In this document: positions 26,337 through 34,746 of the stretch, one piece after another
Numbering within the stretch: the first letter of the stretch is position 1
Layout: every line of letters starts with the position of its first letter
Assembly: GCA_036393295.1 (NCBI GenBank)
Contig: DASWHF010000157.1
Location: 1-52,541, forward strand
Direction of reading: 5' to 3'
Length of the DNA stretch: 52,541 nt
From: DASWHF01 sp036393295
Lineage (GTDB): Bacteria > Pseudomonadota > Gammaproteobacteria > Acidiferrobacterales > UBA6901
The notes under the pieces: generated by a model
The model's input: only the letters and a program-made list of their open reading frames with translations
Databases searched by the model: none
What the model was told of the DNA's origin: nothing
Made by a program: the position numbers and the translations under genes

Positions 26337-27482
26337 ATGTCGATAGTGAAGCCAAGACGCGTGTGGCAATCGCGCGCAATGGTCGCCGGTCTCGCGGGCG
26401 TCCCCCTCATGCTGTCCTCGGGCCTGGCGCTCGCCGCGTACGGGCTCAACCTCCAGCCGCCCGTGACCCCGACCGCCTGGGACATCCTCGGCCTGCACAA
26501 CCTCATCATGATCGTGTGCCTGGTGATTTTCGTGGTGGTGTTCAGCTTCATGTTTTACTCGGTGTTCGCGCACCGCAAGAGCCGCGGCGCCAAACCCGCC
26601 AAGTTCCACGAGAGCACGACCGTCGAGATACTGTGGACCGCCATCCCGTTCCTGATCCTGGTGACGATGGCGATCCCCTCGACCCGGGTGCTGCTCAAGA
26701 TGGACGACACCGAGACCGACGCCGAGCTGGTGGTCAAGATCACCGGCTACCAGTGGAAATGGCAGTACGAGTACCTCGACCACGATCTCAGCTACTTCAG
26801 CAACCTGTCCACGCCGCGCGACCAGATCGAGAACAAGGCCGAGAAGGGCGAGCACTACCTGCTCGAGGTCGACAACCCGCTGGTGCTGCCGGTCGGCAAG
26901 AAGGTGCGCTTCCTGCTCACGGCCAACGACGTGATCCACGCCTGGTGGGTGCCGCAGCTGGGCGTCAAGAAGGACGCCATCCCCGGCTTCATCAACGAGA
27001 TGTGGACGCGCATCGACGAGCCCGGCACCTACCGCGGCCAGTGCGCCGAGCTGTGCGGCAAGGACCACGGTTTCATGCCGATCGTGGTCGAGGCGGTCAG
27101 CGACGACGAGTTCAACAAGTGGGTGAACGTGCGCAAGACCGAGATGGTCGCCGCCGCCGCCGCGGCCGACAAGCAGTGGACCAAGGCCGAGCTGATCGCG
27201 CGCGGCGAGAAGGTCTACCAGCAGTGCGTGGCCTGCCACGGCGCCGCGGGCCTCGGTGTGCCCGGCGTGTTCCCGGCGCTCAAGGGCGGCGCGATCGCCA
27301 CCGGCCCGGTCGCCGGCCACATCGACATCGTCGTGAAGGGCAAGCCCGGCACCGCCATGCAGGCCTTCGGCGCGCAGATGAACGACGCCGATCTGGCGGC
27401 GGTGATCACCTACGAGCGCAACGCCTTCGGCAACAACACCGGCGACGTGGTCCAGCCGTCCGACGTCAAGGCGCGCCGCTAG
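26337..27482 (+). CDS. coxB: Cytochrome c oxidase subunit II with fused cytochrome c domain
   Basis: 381 residues from ATG 26337. Signal and two membrane helices (residues about 19-38 and 57-80), TVEILWTAIPFLILV, aromatic path YQWKWQYEY, and the CuA ligands H...C236-A-E-L-C240-G-K-D-H244-G-F-M247. A C-terminal cytochrome c domain starts near residue 285 with haem motif CVACH (297-301) and a Met ligand probably in AMQAFGAQM. It accepts electrons from cytochrome c. The fused form is common in caa3-type oxidases. Confidence 0.95.
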   Translation: MSIVKPRRVWQSRAMVAGLAGVPLMLSSGLALAAYGLNLQPPVTPTAWDILGLHNLIMIVCLVIFVVVFSFMFYSVFAHRKSRGAKPAKFHESTTVEILWTAIPFLILVTMAIPSTRVLLKMDDTETDAELVVKITGYQWKWQYEYLDHDLSYFSNLSTPRDQIENKAEKGEHYLLEVDNPLVLPVGKKVRFLLTANDVIHAWWVPQLGVKKDAIPGFINEMWTRIDEPGTYRGQCAELCGKDHGFMPIVVEAVSDDEFNKWVNVRKTEMVAAAAAADKQWTKAELIARGEKVYQQCVACHGAAGLGVPGVFPALKGGAIATGPVAGHIDIVVKGKPGTAMQAFGAQMNDADLAAVITYERNAFGNNTGDVVQPSDVKARR

Positions 27483-27528
27483 AGCCCGCCGCGGGCACCA
27501 ACACGAATCGGATTCAGGAGACGAGACA

Positions 27529-29088
27529 ATGGCAAGTGCACATCACGACGAGCATCCGACGGGCTTGAGCCGCTGGCTGTTCACCACCAACCACAAGGAC
27601 ATCGGCACGCTCTACCTGCTGTTCGCGCTGCTGATGTTCTTCGTCGGCGGCGCCATGGCGCTGGTGATCCGCGCCGAGCTGTTCCAGCCCGGCCTGCAGA
27701 TCGTCGATCCGCATTTCTTCAACCAGATGACCACCATGCACGCGCTGATCATGATCTTCGGCGTGGTCATGCCGGCGTTCGTGGGCTTCGCCAACTGGCA
27801 GTTACCGATGATGATCGGCGCGCCGGACATGGCGCTGCCGCGCATGAACAACTGGAGCTTCTGGATCCTGCCGTTCGCCTTCACGCTGCTGCTGTCGAGC
27901 CTGTTCGCCCCGGGCGGCGGGCCGGCCGCCGGCTGGACGCTGTATGCGCCGCTGTCGGTGCGCGAGGGCATGGCGGTCGACTTCACCATTCTCTCCATCC
28001 ACATGATGGGCATCTCGTCGGTGCTGGGCGCGATCAACATCATCGCCACGGTGCTCAACATGCGCGCCCCCGGCATGAACCTGATGAAGATGCCGCTGTT
28101 CGTGTGGACCTGGCTGATCACCGCCTTCCTGCTGATCGCGGTGATGCCGGTGCTGGCCGGCGCGGTCACCATGCTGCTCACCGACCGCCATTTCGGCACG
28201 CATTTCTTCGACGCCGCCGGCGGCGGCGACCCGGTCATGTACCAGCACATCTTCTGGTTCTTCGGCCACCCCGAGGTGTATATCCTGATCCTGCCGGCGT
28301 TCGGCCTGGTCTCGCAGATCATCCCGACCTTCGCGCGCAAGCCGCTGTTCGGCTACGACTCGATGGTTTACGCCACGGCCTCGATCGCCTTCCTGTCGTT
28401 CATCGTCTGGGCGCACCACATGTTCACCGTCGGCATGCCGACCGCGGGCGAGCTGTTCTTCATGTACGCCACGATGCTGATCGCGGTGCCGACCGGCGTG
28501 AAGGTGTTCAACTGGGTCGCCACCATGTGGCGGGGCTCGATGAGCTTCGAGACGCCGATGCTGTTCGCGGTGGCCTTCGTGTTCCTGTTCACCATCGGCG
28601 GGCTGTCGGGCCTGATGCTGGCGATCGTGCCGGCCGACTTCCAGTACCACGATACGTATTTCGTCGTCGCCCACTTCCACTACGTGCTGGTGACCGGCGC
28701 GATCCTGGCGATCATGGGCGGGGCGTATTACTGGCTGCCGAAGTGGACCGGGCACATGTACAACGAGACACTCGGCAAGTGGCATTTCTGGCTGACCGTG
28801 ATCGGCATGAACGTGACGTTCTTCCCGCAGCACTTCCTGGGGCTGGCCGGCATGCCGCGCCGTATCCCCGACTATGCGCTGCAGTTCACCGAGTTCAACC
28901 AGTGGTCCACGATCGGTGCCTTCCTGCTGGGCTTCTCGCAGATCCTGCTGGTGATCGTCGTCGTCCAGACCATCCGCGGCGGCAAGAAGGCCGCCAACAA
29001 GGTCTGGGAGGGCGCCGAGGGTCTGGAGTGGACCTTGAGCTCGCCGCCGCCGTACCACAGCTTCGCGACGGCGCCGAAGATCAAGTAG
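27529..29088 (+). CDS. coxA: Cytochrome c oxidase subunit I
   Basis: 519 residues with twelve predicted membrane helices. It carries haem a and the haem a3-CuB centre. Visible: WLFTTNHKDIGTLYLLF, haem ligand in MTTMHALIMIF, the CuB/Tyr motif WFFGHPEVYILILPAFG, the two CuB His in VWAHHMFTVGM, and haem ligands in YFVVAHFHYVL. CAGGAG precedes the ATG. It belongs to the aa3 type (HPEVYI). Confidence 0.97.
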   Translation: MASAHHDEHPTGLSRWLFTTNHKDIGTLYLLFALLMFFVGGAMALVIRAELFQPGLQIVDPHFFNQMTTMHALIMIFGVVMPAFVGFANWQLPMMIGAPDMALPRMNNWSFWILPFAFTLLLSSLFAPGGGPAAGWTLYAPLSVREGMAVDFTILSIHMMGISSVLGAINIIATVLNMRAPGMNLMKMPLFVWTWLITAFLLIAVMPVLAGAVTMLLTDRHFGTHFFDAAGGGDPVMYQHIFWFFGHPEVYILILPAFGLVSQIIPTFARKPLFGYDSMVYATASIAFLSFIVWAHHMFTVGMPTAGELFFMYATMLIAVPTGVKVFNWVATMWRGSMSFETPMLFAVAFVFLFTIGGLSGLMLAIVPADFQYHDTYFVVAHFHYVLVTGAILAIMGGAYYWLPKWTGHMYNETLGKWHFWLTVIGMNVTFFPQHFLGLAGMPRRIPDYALQFTEFNQWSTIGAFLLGFSQILLVIVVVQTIRGGKKAANKVWEGAEGLEWTLSSPPPYHSFATAPKIK

Positions 29089-29095
29089 GGAAGCA

Positions 29096-29122
29096 CGCCG
29101 GGCGGGCATCGCCCGCCCGGCG
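29096..29122 (+). promoter_or_regulatory. Strong hairpin between coxA and the small ORF
   Basis: Perfect 12-base arms CGCCGGGCGGGC / GCCCGCCCGGCG around a three-base loop, right after the coxA stop and just before the ribosome site AGGAGAG. No T-run, so it may stabilise coxA mRNA rather than terminate it. Confidence 0.65.
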
Positions 29123-29137
29123 CAGGAGAGAACCGCG

Positions 29138-29278
29138 ATGGTCAAGCAGCCAGCATCCGGGCGTGAGCCCGCGCCGCGCAGCCCGGAGCTCAGGCGCGCC
29201 ATCCGCCGCACGGCGTTGCTGCTCGCCGCCATCGCGATCGGCATGTTCGTCTTCACCCTGGTGCGTCACTGGTCATGA
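29138..29278 (+). CDS. Small single-helix protein, probable cytochrome oxidase small assembly protein
   Basis: 46 residues: a basic, Pro-rich N-terminal tail, then one membrane helix (TALLLAAIAIGMFVFTLVR, residues 25-43). AGGAGAG sits upstream of the ATG. Its stop overlaps the ctaG ATG (ATGA), and it stands between coxA and ctaG, where small oxidase assembly proteins of about 40-50 residues are common. Identity is based on position and shape, not on a motif. Confidence 0.75.
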   Translation: MVKQPASGREPAPRSPELRRAIRRTALLLAAIAIGMFVFTLVRHWS

Positions 29279-29919
29279 AAACCCGCACGCCGGCCATGCC
29301 TGACCGCGCCGCGCGCAACCGGCGCACGGCGCTCAAGCTCGCGGTCGCGACGCTGGCAATGTTCGGCTTTGGCTACGCGCTGGTACCGCTCTACGAGGTG
29401 TTCTGCGACATCACCGGCCTGAACGGCAAGACCGGCGTGGTCGAGGCCAAGGTCGCGGAGGCGGTGCCGGTCGACGAGTCGCGTTGGGTCACGGTGGAGT
29501 TCACCGGCAGCGTTCACCAGGGCATGCCCTGGGAGTTCCGCCCCGAGCAGCTGCGCATGCGCGTGCGGCCCGGCGAGACCGCGGTCGCCTATTACTCCGC
29601 GCGCAACCGGACCAACGAGACCATCGTCGGCCAGGCCGTGCCGAGCGTGACGCCGGGCCGGGCGGGGGCGCATTTCAAGAAGATCGAGTGCTTCTGCTTC
29701 ACCCAGCAGACGCTCAAGCCGGGCGAGGAGCGGCGCATGCCGGTGCAGTTCATGGTGCAGCCGTCGCTGGCGCGCGACATGCGCACCGTGACGCTGTCCT
29801 ACACTTTCTTCAACACCGACGCGCAGTCCGCCAGGCGCTTCGGCGGCGACGCGCAGGACGCGCCACAGGCCGGCCACGAGCACCACGATCACGGCGCGCA
29901 CCACGCGCCGGGAACGTGA
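29275..29919 (+). CDS. ctaG: Cytochrome c oxidase assembly protein CtaG (Cox11)
   Basis: 214 residues. It delivers copper to the CuB site of subunit I. One N-terminal membrane helix (LAVATLAMFGFGYALVPLYEVFC) is followed by a periplasmic domain with the copper motif KKIECFCFTQQTLKPGE. The C-terminal tail is His-rich (AGHEHHDHGAHH), which may help hold metal. It overlaps the small upstream gene by four bases. Confidence 0.94.
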   Translation: MKTRTPAMPDRAARNRRTALKLAVATLAMFGFGYALVPLYEVFCDITGLNGKTGVVEAKVAEAVPVDESRWVTVEFTGSVHQGMPWEFRPEQLRMRVRPGETAVAYYSARNRTNETIVGQAVPSVTPGRAGAHFKKIECFCFTQQTLKPGEERRMPVQFMVQPSLARDMRTVTLSYTFFNTDAQSARRFGGDAQDAPQAGHEHHDHGAHHAPGT

Positions 29920-29964
29920 GCGCCGCCGGGTTCAACCGTACACCACTAGCAAAGGGGATCGAGT

Positions 29965-30804
29965 ATGTCCGCAGCACACGGTAGCTACTATCTGCCCAAT
30001 CCGAGTCCATGGCCGGTGATCACCTCGGCCGGGCTGTTCGGCCTGGCGTTGGGCACGGTCCTGGCCATCAACGGCGTCGCGGTCGGCCCCTGGCTGATGG
30101 CGATCGGCGGCGCGCTGATCGTCTACATGATGTTCCGCTGGTTCGGCCAGGTGGTCGGCGAGAGCGAGGGCGGTCAGTACAACGCCCAGGTAGACGTCTC
30201 GTTCCGCCTCGGCATGGGCTGGTTCATCTTCTCCGAGGTGATGTTCTTCGCCGCTTTCTTCGGCGCGCTGTTCTACGCCCGCCAGTTCGCGGTGCCGTGG
30301 CTCGGCGAGACCGAGCTGTTGTGGCCGGGCTTCGACGCGAGCTGGCCGACCGCCGGCCCCGCGGGCGCGTCGTTCACGCCGATGGGGGCCTGGGGCATCC
30401 CGGCGCTCAACACGCTGATCCTGCTGACCTCCGGCGCGACCGTCACCTGGGCGCACTGGGGCCTGCTCAAGGACAACCGTGCGCAGCTGGTGGTCGGCCT
30501 GATCCTGACCGTCGCGTTGGGTATCACCTTCCTGGCGCTGCAGGCCTACGAGTACGTGCATGCCTATACAGAGCTCGGCCTGACGCTCAAGGCCGGTGTC
30601 TACGGCGCGACCTTCTTCATGCTGACCGGCTTCCACGGCTTCCACGTGACCATGGGCACGATCATGCTGATGGTGATCCTGGTCCGTTCGATCAAGGGGC
30701 ACTTCAAGCCGGATCACCACTTCGCGTTCGAGGGCGTGGCCTGGTACTGGCACTTCGTCGACGTGGTGTGGCTCGGCCTGTTCATCTTCGTCTACTGGCT
30801 GTAG
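29965..30804 (+). CDS. coxC: Cytochrome c oxidase subunit III
   Basis: 279 residues with seven predicted membrane helices. Typical segments: YYLPNPSPWPVITSAGLF at the N-terminus, GMGWFIFSEVMFFAAFFGALFYAR, and TGFHGFHVTMGTIML with WYWHFVDVVWLGLFIFVYW at the end. AGGGG precedes the ATG. It closes the structural part of the oxidase operon; repeat B follows. Confidence 0.96.
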   Translation: MSAAHGSYYLPNPSPWPVITSAGLFGLALGTVLAINGVAVGPWLMAIGGALIVYMMFRWFGQVVGESEGGQYNAQVDVSFRLGMGWFIFSEVMFFAAFFGALFYARQFAVPWLGETELLWPGFDASWPTAGPAGASFTPMGAWGIPALNTLILLTSGATVTWAHWGLLKDNRAQLVVGLILTVALGITFLALQAYEYVHAYTELGLTLKAGVYGATFFMLTGFHGFHVTMGTIMLMVILVRSIKGHFKPDHHFAFEGVAWYWHFVDVVWLGLFIFVYWL

Positions 30805-30835
30805 CCAGACAGTACGAAAGGACGTTGACCGACTC

Positions 30836-30932
30836 CCCCTCTCCCTCCGGGAGAGGGATGGGGTGAGGGCCGAGCCGCCCCGAACACCCCCTCACCCTAA
30901 CCCTCTCCCCCGCCAACGGCGAGGGAGAGGGA
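30836..30932 (+). repeat. GGGAGAGGG/CCCTCTCCC hairpin repeat (family B, copy 2)
   Basis: Same arrangement as 17026-17118: CCCTCTCCCTCCGGGAGAGGG, then GGGTGAGGGCC, CCCTCACCCTAACCC and a final CCCTCTCCCCCGCC...GAGGGAGAGGG pair. It lies between coxC and the convergent DUF2909-like gene, where it could terminate both. Confidence 0.88.
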
Positions 30933-30951
30933 ACCTGTTTGGAAAGACTCC

Positions 30952-31161
30952 CTAACGCGCGATGCCGGTCGGCGGGATGAGGCCGAAGTAGAATCCGGCC
31001 ATGAGCATCACGAACAGCGCGATCGACAGGCCGATGCGCAGCGTCAGCGACCGCACCATGCGCTCCCCCCGGCCGCGATCCTTGAACAGGAACAGCAGCG
31101 CCGAGAACAGGCTGGCGACGATGGCGAGCAGCATGGCGATGACGACGACTTTGATCAGCAT
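30952..31161 (-). CDS. Small twin-helix membrane protein (DUF2909-like)
   Basis: 69 residues from ATG 31161, with GAGGGA as ribosome site. Two membrane helices (residues 2-24 and 41-60) flank a basic loop KDRGRGERMVRSLTLR. Such proteins are common next to cox genes and SURF1; function unknown. The in-frame ATG at 31200 is rejected because it overlaps a perfect -10 box. Confidence 0.8.
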   Translation of the reverse strand: MLIKVVVIAMLLAIVASLFSALLFLFKDRGRGERMVRSLTLRIGLSIALFVMLMAGFYFGLIPPTGIAR

Positions 31162-31198
31162 GGGATTCCCTCGCGCCGGGCGCTTTGCGGAGCCGGGC

Positions 31199-31204
31199 AT
31201 TATA
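31199..31204 (-). promoter_or_regulatory. -10 box (TATAAT) for the DUF2909-like gene
   Basis: TATAAT reads on the minus strand about 38 bases before the ATG at 31161. The -35 is weak. It helps decide the start of this gene. Confidence 0.45.
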
Positions 31205-31322
31205 AAGGCTGGCCCGGCAAAGATCAGGCGATTTCGGCCAAGGCCGCCGCGACCTGCCGGCCGCGGGATGGCATAATAGCGCCGCCCCGATCCGGACCGC
31301 CGCTTCCGCCGCCTAAAGCCCC

Positions 31323-32060
31323 ATGCCCAGTTACCGATTCCGCCCGGCCCTGATCCCGACGCTCGCCACCGTGCTGCTGGTGCCGGTGCTGATCGGTCTC
31401 GGCGCCTGGCAGACCCAGCGCGCGGAGACCAAGCGCGCCCTGCAGGCCGAGTACGACGCGCGCAGCACCGGCCCGGTCGTGGCGATCGGCGCCGACCCGC
31501 AGCCGGCCGAGGCGCTGCGTTATTACCGGGTGGTGGCCCGGGGCGTCTACGAGCCGGGTTATCAGATCCTGATCGACAACCGCGTGCACCGCGGGCATCC
31601 CGGTTATCACGTCATCACGCCGCTCAAGCTCGCCGGCGGCGAGACGCGCGTGCTGGTGAACCGCGGCTGGATCGCCGGCACACCCGACCGCCGGCTGCCC
31701 GTGGTCGAAACCCCCGCGACCGGCGTGCAGATCGAGGGTATCGCGATGGTGCCGGGCGACCGCCACTTCACGCTCGCCGACCCCGGGCCGGTGCGCGGCG
31801 AGTGGGAGACGCTGTGGCAGAACCTCGATATGGCGCGCTACGCGGAAGCCGTTCCGTTCTCGGTGCAGCCAGTGGTGGTGCTGCTCGATCCGGACAGCGC
31901 CGCCGGCGGGTTCGTGCGCGAATGGGCGCGCCTGGATGCCGGCATCGCGACGCATCAATCCTACGCCTTCCAGTGGTTCGCCCTGGCGACCGCGCTGGCG
32001 GCGCTGTACCTGCTGGTCAACCTGAAACGCGAGACATCCGACCGTGATCGAGACGACTGA
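31323..32060 (+). CDS. SURF1-family cytochrome oxidase assembly protein
   Basis: 245 residues. Two membrane helices at the ends (PTLATVLLVPVLIGLGAWQ and WFALATALAALYLLVNLKR) enclose a periplasmic domain with YEPGYQILIDNRVHRGHPGYHVITPL, LVNRGWIAGTPDR and the terminal SYAFQWFALA. SURF1 helps insert haem a into subunit I. It diverges from the DUF2909-like gene and overlaps the next gene by 17 bases. Confidence 0.92.
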   Translation: MPSYRFRPALIPTLATVLLVPVLIGLGAWQTQRAETKRALQAEYDARSTGPVVAIGADPQPAEALRYYRVVARGVYEPGYQILIDNRVHRGHPGYHVITPLKLAGGETRVLVNRGWIAGTPDRRLPVVETPATGVQIEGIAMVPGDRHFTLADPGPVRGEWETLWQNLDMARYAEAVPFSVQPVVVLLDPDSAAGGFVREWARLDAGIATHQSYAFQWFALATALAALYLLVNLKRETSDRDRDD

Positions 32061-32664
32061 CACCCCCCGACCCGCCGCCGGGCGCTGGAAATTCCTGGCG
32101 CTGGCCGTCTTGTTCCTGGCGCCGATCGTCGCCGCGACGCTGCTCTACCATCTGGGCTGGCGGCCGCAGGGCACGGTCAACGCCGGCGAGCTGCTGGATC
32201 CGGCGCGGCCGATCGATGCCGGCGGGCTCATCGACCTCGCCGGCCGGCCATTGGCGCAGCCCGTGCTCAAGGGAAAATGGACTATGCTTTACTTCGGGCC
32301 CAGCGACTGCGGGACCGTCTGTGACCGAATGCTGTACTACATGCGCCAGGTGCACGCGGCCCAGGGCAAGGAGGCCCACCGCATCGAGCGATTGTTCGTG
32401 GCGACCGACGCGGGCGCGCTGGACTGGCTGCGATTCACGGTCAAGAACTATCCGGAGATGCGGGTGGCGGCGGGGCCAAGCGATACCGTGCGCGACCTGG
32501 CACGCCAGTTCGCGCTGCCGGCCGGTTCTCCCCTCGACGGGCTGAACCGCCTGTACATCGTCGATCCATTGGGCAACTTTATGATGAGCTATCCGGCTGA
32601 CGTTGATCCGAGCGCGATGCGCAAGGACTTCGTGAAGCTGCTCAAGCTCTCGCAGATCGGCTGA
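32044..32664 (+). CDS. SCO-like thioredoxin-fold protein lacking the usual copper His
   Basis: 206 residues from a GTG inside the end of the SURF1 gene. One membrane anchor (FLALAVLFLAPIVAATLLYHLGW) and a periplasmic thioredoxin-like domain with GKWTMLYFGPSDCGTVCDRM, a SCO-type C-x3-C at about residues 91-95. In SCO proteins a distal His completes the copper site; here LNRLYIVDPLGN at that place has none, and no His follows residue 120. It may be a thiol reductase for the CuA site instead. It lies between SURF1 and ctaA. Confidence 0.8.
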   Translation: MIETTDTPRPAAGRWKFLALAVLFLAPIVAATLLYHLGWRPQGTVNAGELLDPARPIDAGGLIDLAGRPLAQPVLKGKWTMLYFGPSDCGTVCDRMLYYMRQVHAAQGKEAHRIERLFVATDAGALDWLRFTVKNYPEMRVAAGPSDTVRDLARQFALPAGSPLDGLNRLYIVDPLGNFMMSYPADVDPSAMRKDFVKLLKLSQIG

Positions 32665-32673
32665 TACCCTCTC

Positions 32674-33699
32674 ATGTTGAACACCAGCAAATCGGCGAAG
32701 TTCTACCGGCTCGCGCTGTTTTCGAGTTTCTTCGCGCTGCTGCTGGTGATGCTGACTGCCTACACCCGCGTCACCGAGCTCGGCATCGGCTGTCCCGACT
32801 GGCCGGGCTGCTACGGCCGGCTGTTCGCGCCCATCACCGCCAAGGACATCGAGGAGGCGCGCCGCTACCAGCCGTCCGGCGCCGACGTCGATGACAAGGC
32901 CTGGAAGGACATGACGCACCGCTACCTGGCGGGCACGCTCGGCCTGCTCATGGTGCGGCTGTCCTTTCTCGGCTGGCAGCTCAAGAAGCGCAAGCGCAAT
33001 CAGCAGGTGATCATCCCCGCGGCGGTGATGGCGCTGGTGTTCACCCAGGCCTTCGTCGGCGCGGCCACCACCAGCATCCAGTTCAAACCGCTGGTCGTCA
33101 TGGGCCATCTGATCGTGGGGCTTACCGTCCTGGGCCTGCTGTGGTGGGTGGTGCTGCGCGAGCAGCGACTGTGGAAATCCGTGCCGTCCACGCCCGAGAA
33201 CCGCCACTTGCGGCCGCGGGCGCTGTTCGCCCTGGTCCTGGTGGCCACGCAGGTGTTGCTCGGCGGCTGGACCAATGCCAACCACGCGGCGCTCGCCTGC
33301 CCGGATTTCCCCGTCTGCCAGGGGGCCTGGTGGCCGGCCATGAACTGGATCGACGGCTTCACGCTGTGGCGCGGCCTCGGGCTGGCCTACGAGGGCGACG
33401 CGCTCGACCTGGCCGGCGCCACCGCGATTCATATGGCGCACCGCCTGGGGGCGGTGATAACCTTGCTGTACATCGGCTGGCTCGCCCTGCACACCATCCG
33501 GGTGGGGTTCGAGAACAACTTGTGCCGCTACGGCCTGCTGGTGCTGGTGGTGCTGCTCGCCGAGGTCACGCTCGGAGTGATGAACGTGGTCATGCACCTG
33601 CCGGTGGCGGTCGCGGTGGCGCATAGCGCGGGCGGCGCGCTGCTGCTGCTGGCCCTGATCACGCTGAACCACGCGGTGCGTTCACCGGCGCCGCGATAA
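32674..33699 (+). CDS. ctaA: Haem A synthase (Cox15/CtaA)
   Basis: 341 residues, eight predicted membrane helices in two similar halves. It oxidises the methyl group of haem O to make haem A. Conserved segments: TRVTELGIGCPDWPGCYG near residue 30, MTHRYLAGTLGLLM, GGWTNANHAALACPDFPVCQG, and IHMAHRLGAVITLL, which provide the haem-binding His residues. It is followed by ctaB, its substrate supplier. Confidence 0.95.
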   Translation: MLNTSKSAKFYRLALFSSFFALLLVMLTAYTRVTELGIGCPDWPGCYGRLFAPITAKDIEEARRYQPSGADVDDKAWKDMTHRYLAGTLGLLMVRLSFLGWQLKKRKRNQQVIIPAAVMALVFTQAFVGAATTSIQFKPLVVMGHLIVGLTVLGLLWWVVLREQRLWKSVPSTPENRHLRPRALFALVLVATQVLLGGWTNANHAALACPDFPVCQGAWWPAMNWIDGFTLWRGLGLAYEGDALDLAGATAIHMAHRLGAVITLLYIGWLALHTIRVGFENNLCRYGLLVLVVLLAEVTLGVMNVVMHLPVAVAVAHSAGGALLLLALITLNHAVRSPAPR

Positions 33700-33736
33700 C
33701 GACGAATTCAAAGCGGATTACGCCACGGGGAGAGTC

Positions 33737-34681
33737 ATGAGTTTCGAGGTCGAAGGCATCGAAGTGCTGCCGCGCAGGCGGCGCGTGCTGGTCCTGGCGC
33801 GCGAGTACCTGGAGCTGGGCAAGCCGCGCGTCGTCGCGCTGATCGTGTTCACCGCCGTCGTCGGCATGTTCCTGGCGGTGCCCGGCATGGTGCCCTGGGA
33901 GACGCTGATCGCCGCCACTCTCGGCATCGCGCTGGCCGCCGGCTCCGCCGCCAGCATCAATCACCTGCTCGACCGCAAGGCCGATGCCGCCATGGCGCGC
34001 ACCCGCGCGCGGCCGCTGCCGACCGGCCAGCTCAGCGCCGCGCAGGCGCTGCGCTTCGCGCTCGTCACCGGCGTCGCCTCGATGGCCGTGCTGGCGCTGG
34101 GTGTCAACGGGCTGACCGCGGCGTTGACCTTCCTGTCCCTGATCGGCTACGCGGTGATCTACACCGCCTACCTCAAGCACGCCACGCCGCAGAACATCGT
34201 GATCGGCGGCGCCGCCGGTGCCGCGCCGCCGGTGCTCGGCTGGACCGCGGCCACCGGCGAGATCAGCGGCGACGCGCTGTTGCTGTTCCTCATCATCTTC
34301 GTCTGGACGCCGCCGCACTTCTGGGCGCTGGCGCTCTACCGCAAGCAGGAGTACGCCAAGGCCGGGATCCCGATGCTGCCGGTGACGCACGGGCCGGAGT
34401 TCACGCGCCTGCACATCCTGCTGTACACCATCCTGCTGACGGCGGTCACCGTGATGCCGTTCGCCACGCGCATGAGCGGCTGGTTCTATCTGCTGGCCGC
34501 CATGGCGCTCAACGCCGGCTTCCTGGCCTATGCCTGGCGGTTGTACCGCGACTACAGCGACGCGCTCGCGCGCCGCACCTTCGTCTACTCGATCCAGTAC
34601 CTGGCGCTGCTGTTCGCGGCGCTGCTGGTCGATCACTACCGGCTGTACTTCCTCGAGGCGCTGCAGTCGGCGCTGGTCTGA
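33737..34681 (+). CDS. ctaB: Protoheme IX farnesyltransferase (haem O synthase)
   Basis: 314 residues with about nine membrane helices. It attaches farnesyl diphosphate to haem B. The prenyltransferase motif NHLLDRKADAAMARTRARPL near residue 75 binds magnesium-pyrophosphate, and DALLLFLIIFVWTPPHFWALALYRKQEY is diagnostic for CtaB. It ends the oxidase biogenesis block and shares a bidirectional terminator with rpoH. Confidence 0.96.
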   Translation: MSFEVEGIEVLPRRRRVLVLAREYLELGKPRVVALIVFTAVVGMFLAVPGMVPWETLIAATLGIALAAGSAASINHLLDRKADAAMARTRARPLPTGQLSAAQALRFALVTGVASMAVLALGVNGLTAALTFLSLIGYAVIYTAYLKHATPQNIVIGGAAGAAPPVLGWTAATGEISGDALLLFLIIFVWTPPHFWALALYRKQEYAKAGIPMLPVTHGPEFTRLHILLYTILLTAVTVMPFATRMSGWFYLLAAMALNAGFLAYAWRLYRDYSDALARRTFVYSIQYLALLFAALLVDHYRLYFLEALQSALV

Positions 34682-34693
34682 CCGGATGCTGAA

Positions 34694-34727
34694 AAAGCAA
34701 AGGGCCCCGTACGGGGCCCTTTGCTTT
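34694..34727. terminator. Bidirectional terminator between ctaB and rpoH
   Basis: A perfect palindrome with 17-base arms, AAAGCAAAGGGCCCCGT and its complement, A-rich before and T-containing after. It lies 12 bases after the ctaB stop and 19 bases before the rpoH stop. Confidence 0.88.
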
Positions 34728-34746
34728 GCTCCGATAGCGGGCGTGA

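Noticed and set aside
31162..31200. Longer start of the DUF2909-like gene at 31200
   Set aside because: Overlaps the TATAAT box and lacks a ribosome site, whereas ATG 31161 has GAGGGA.
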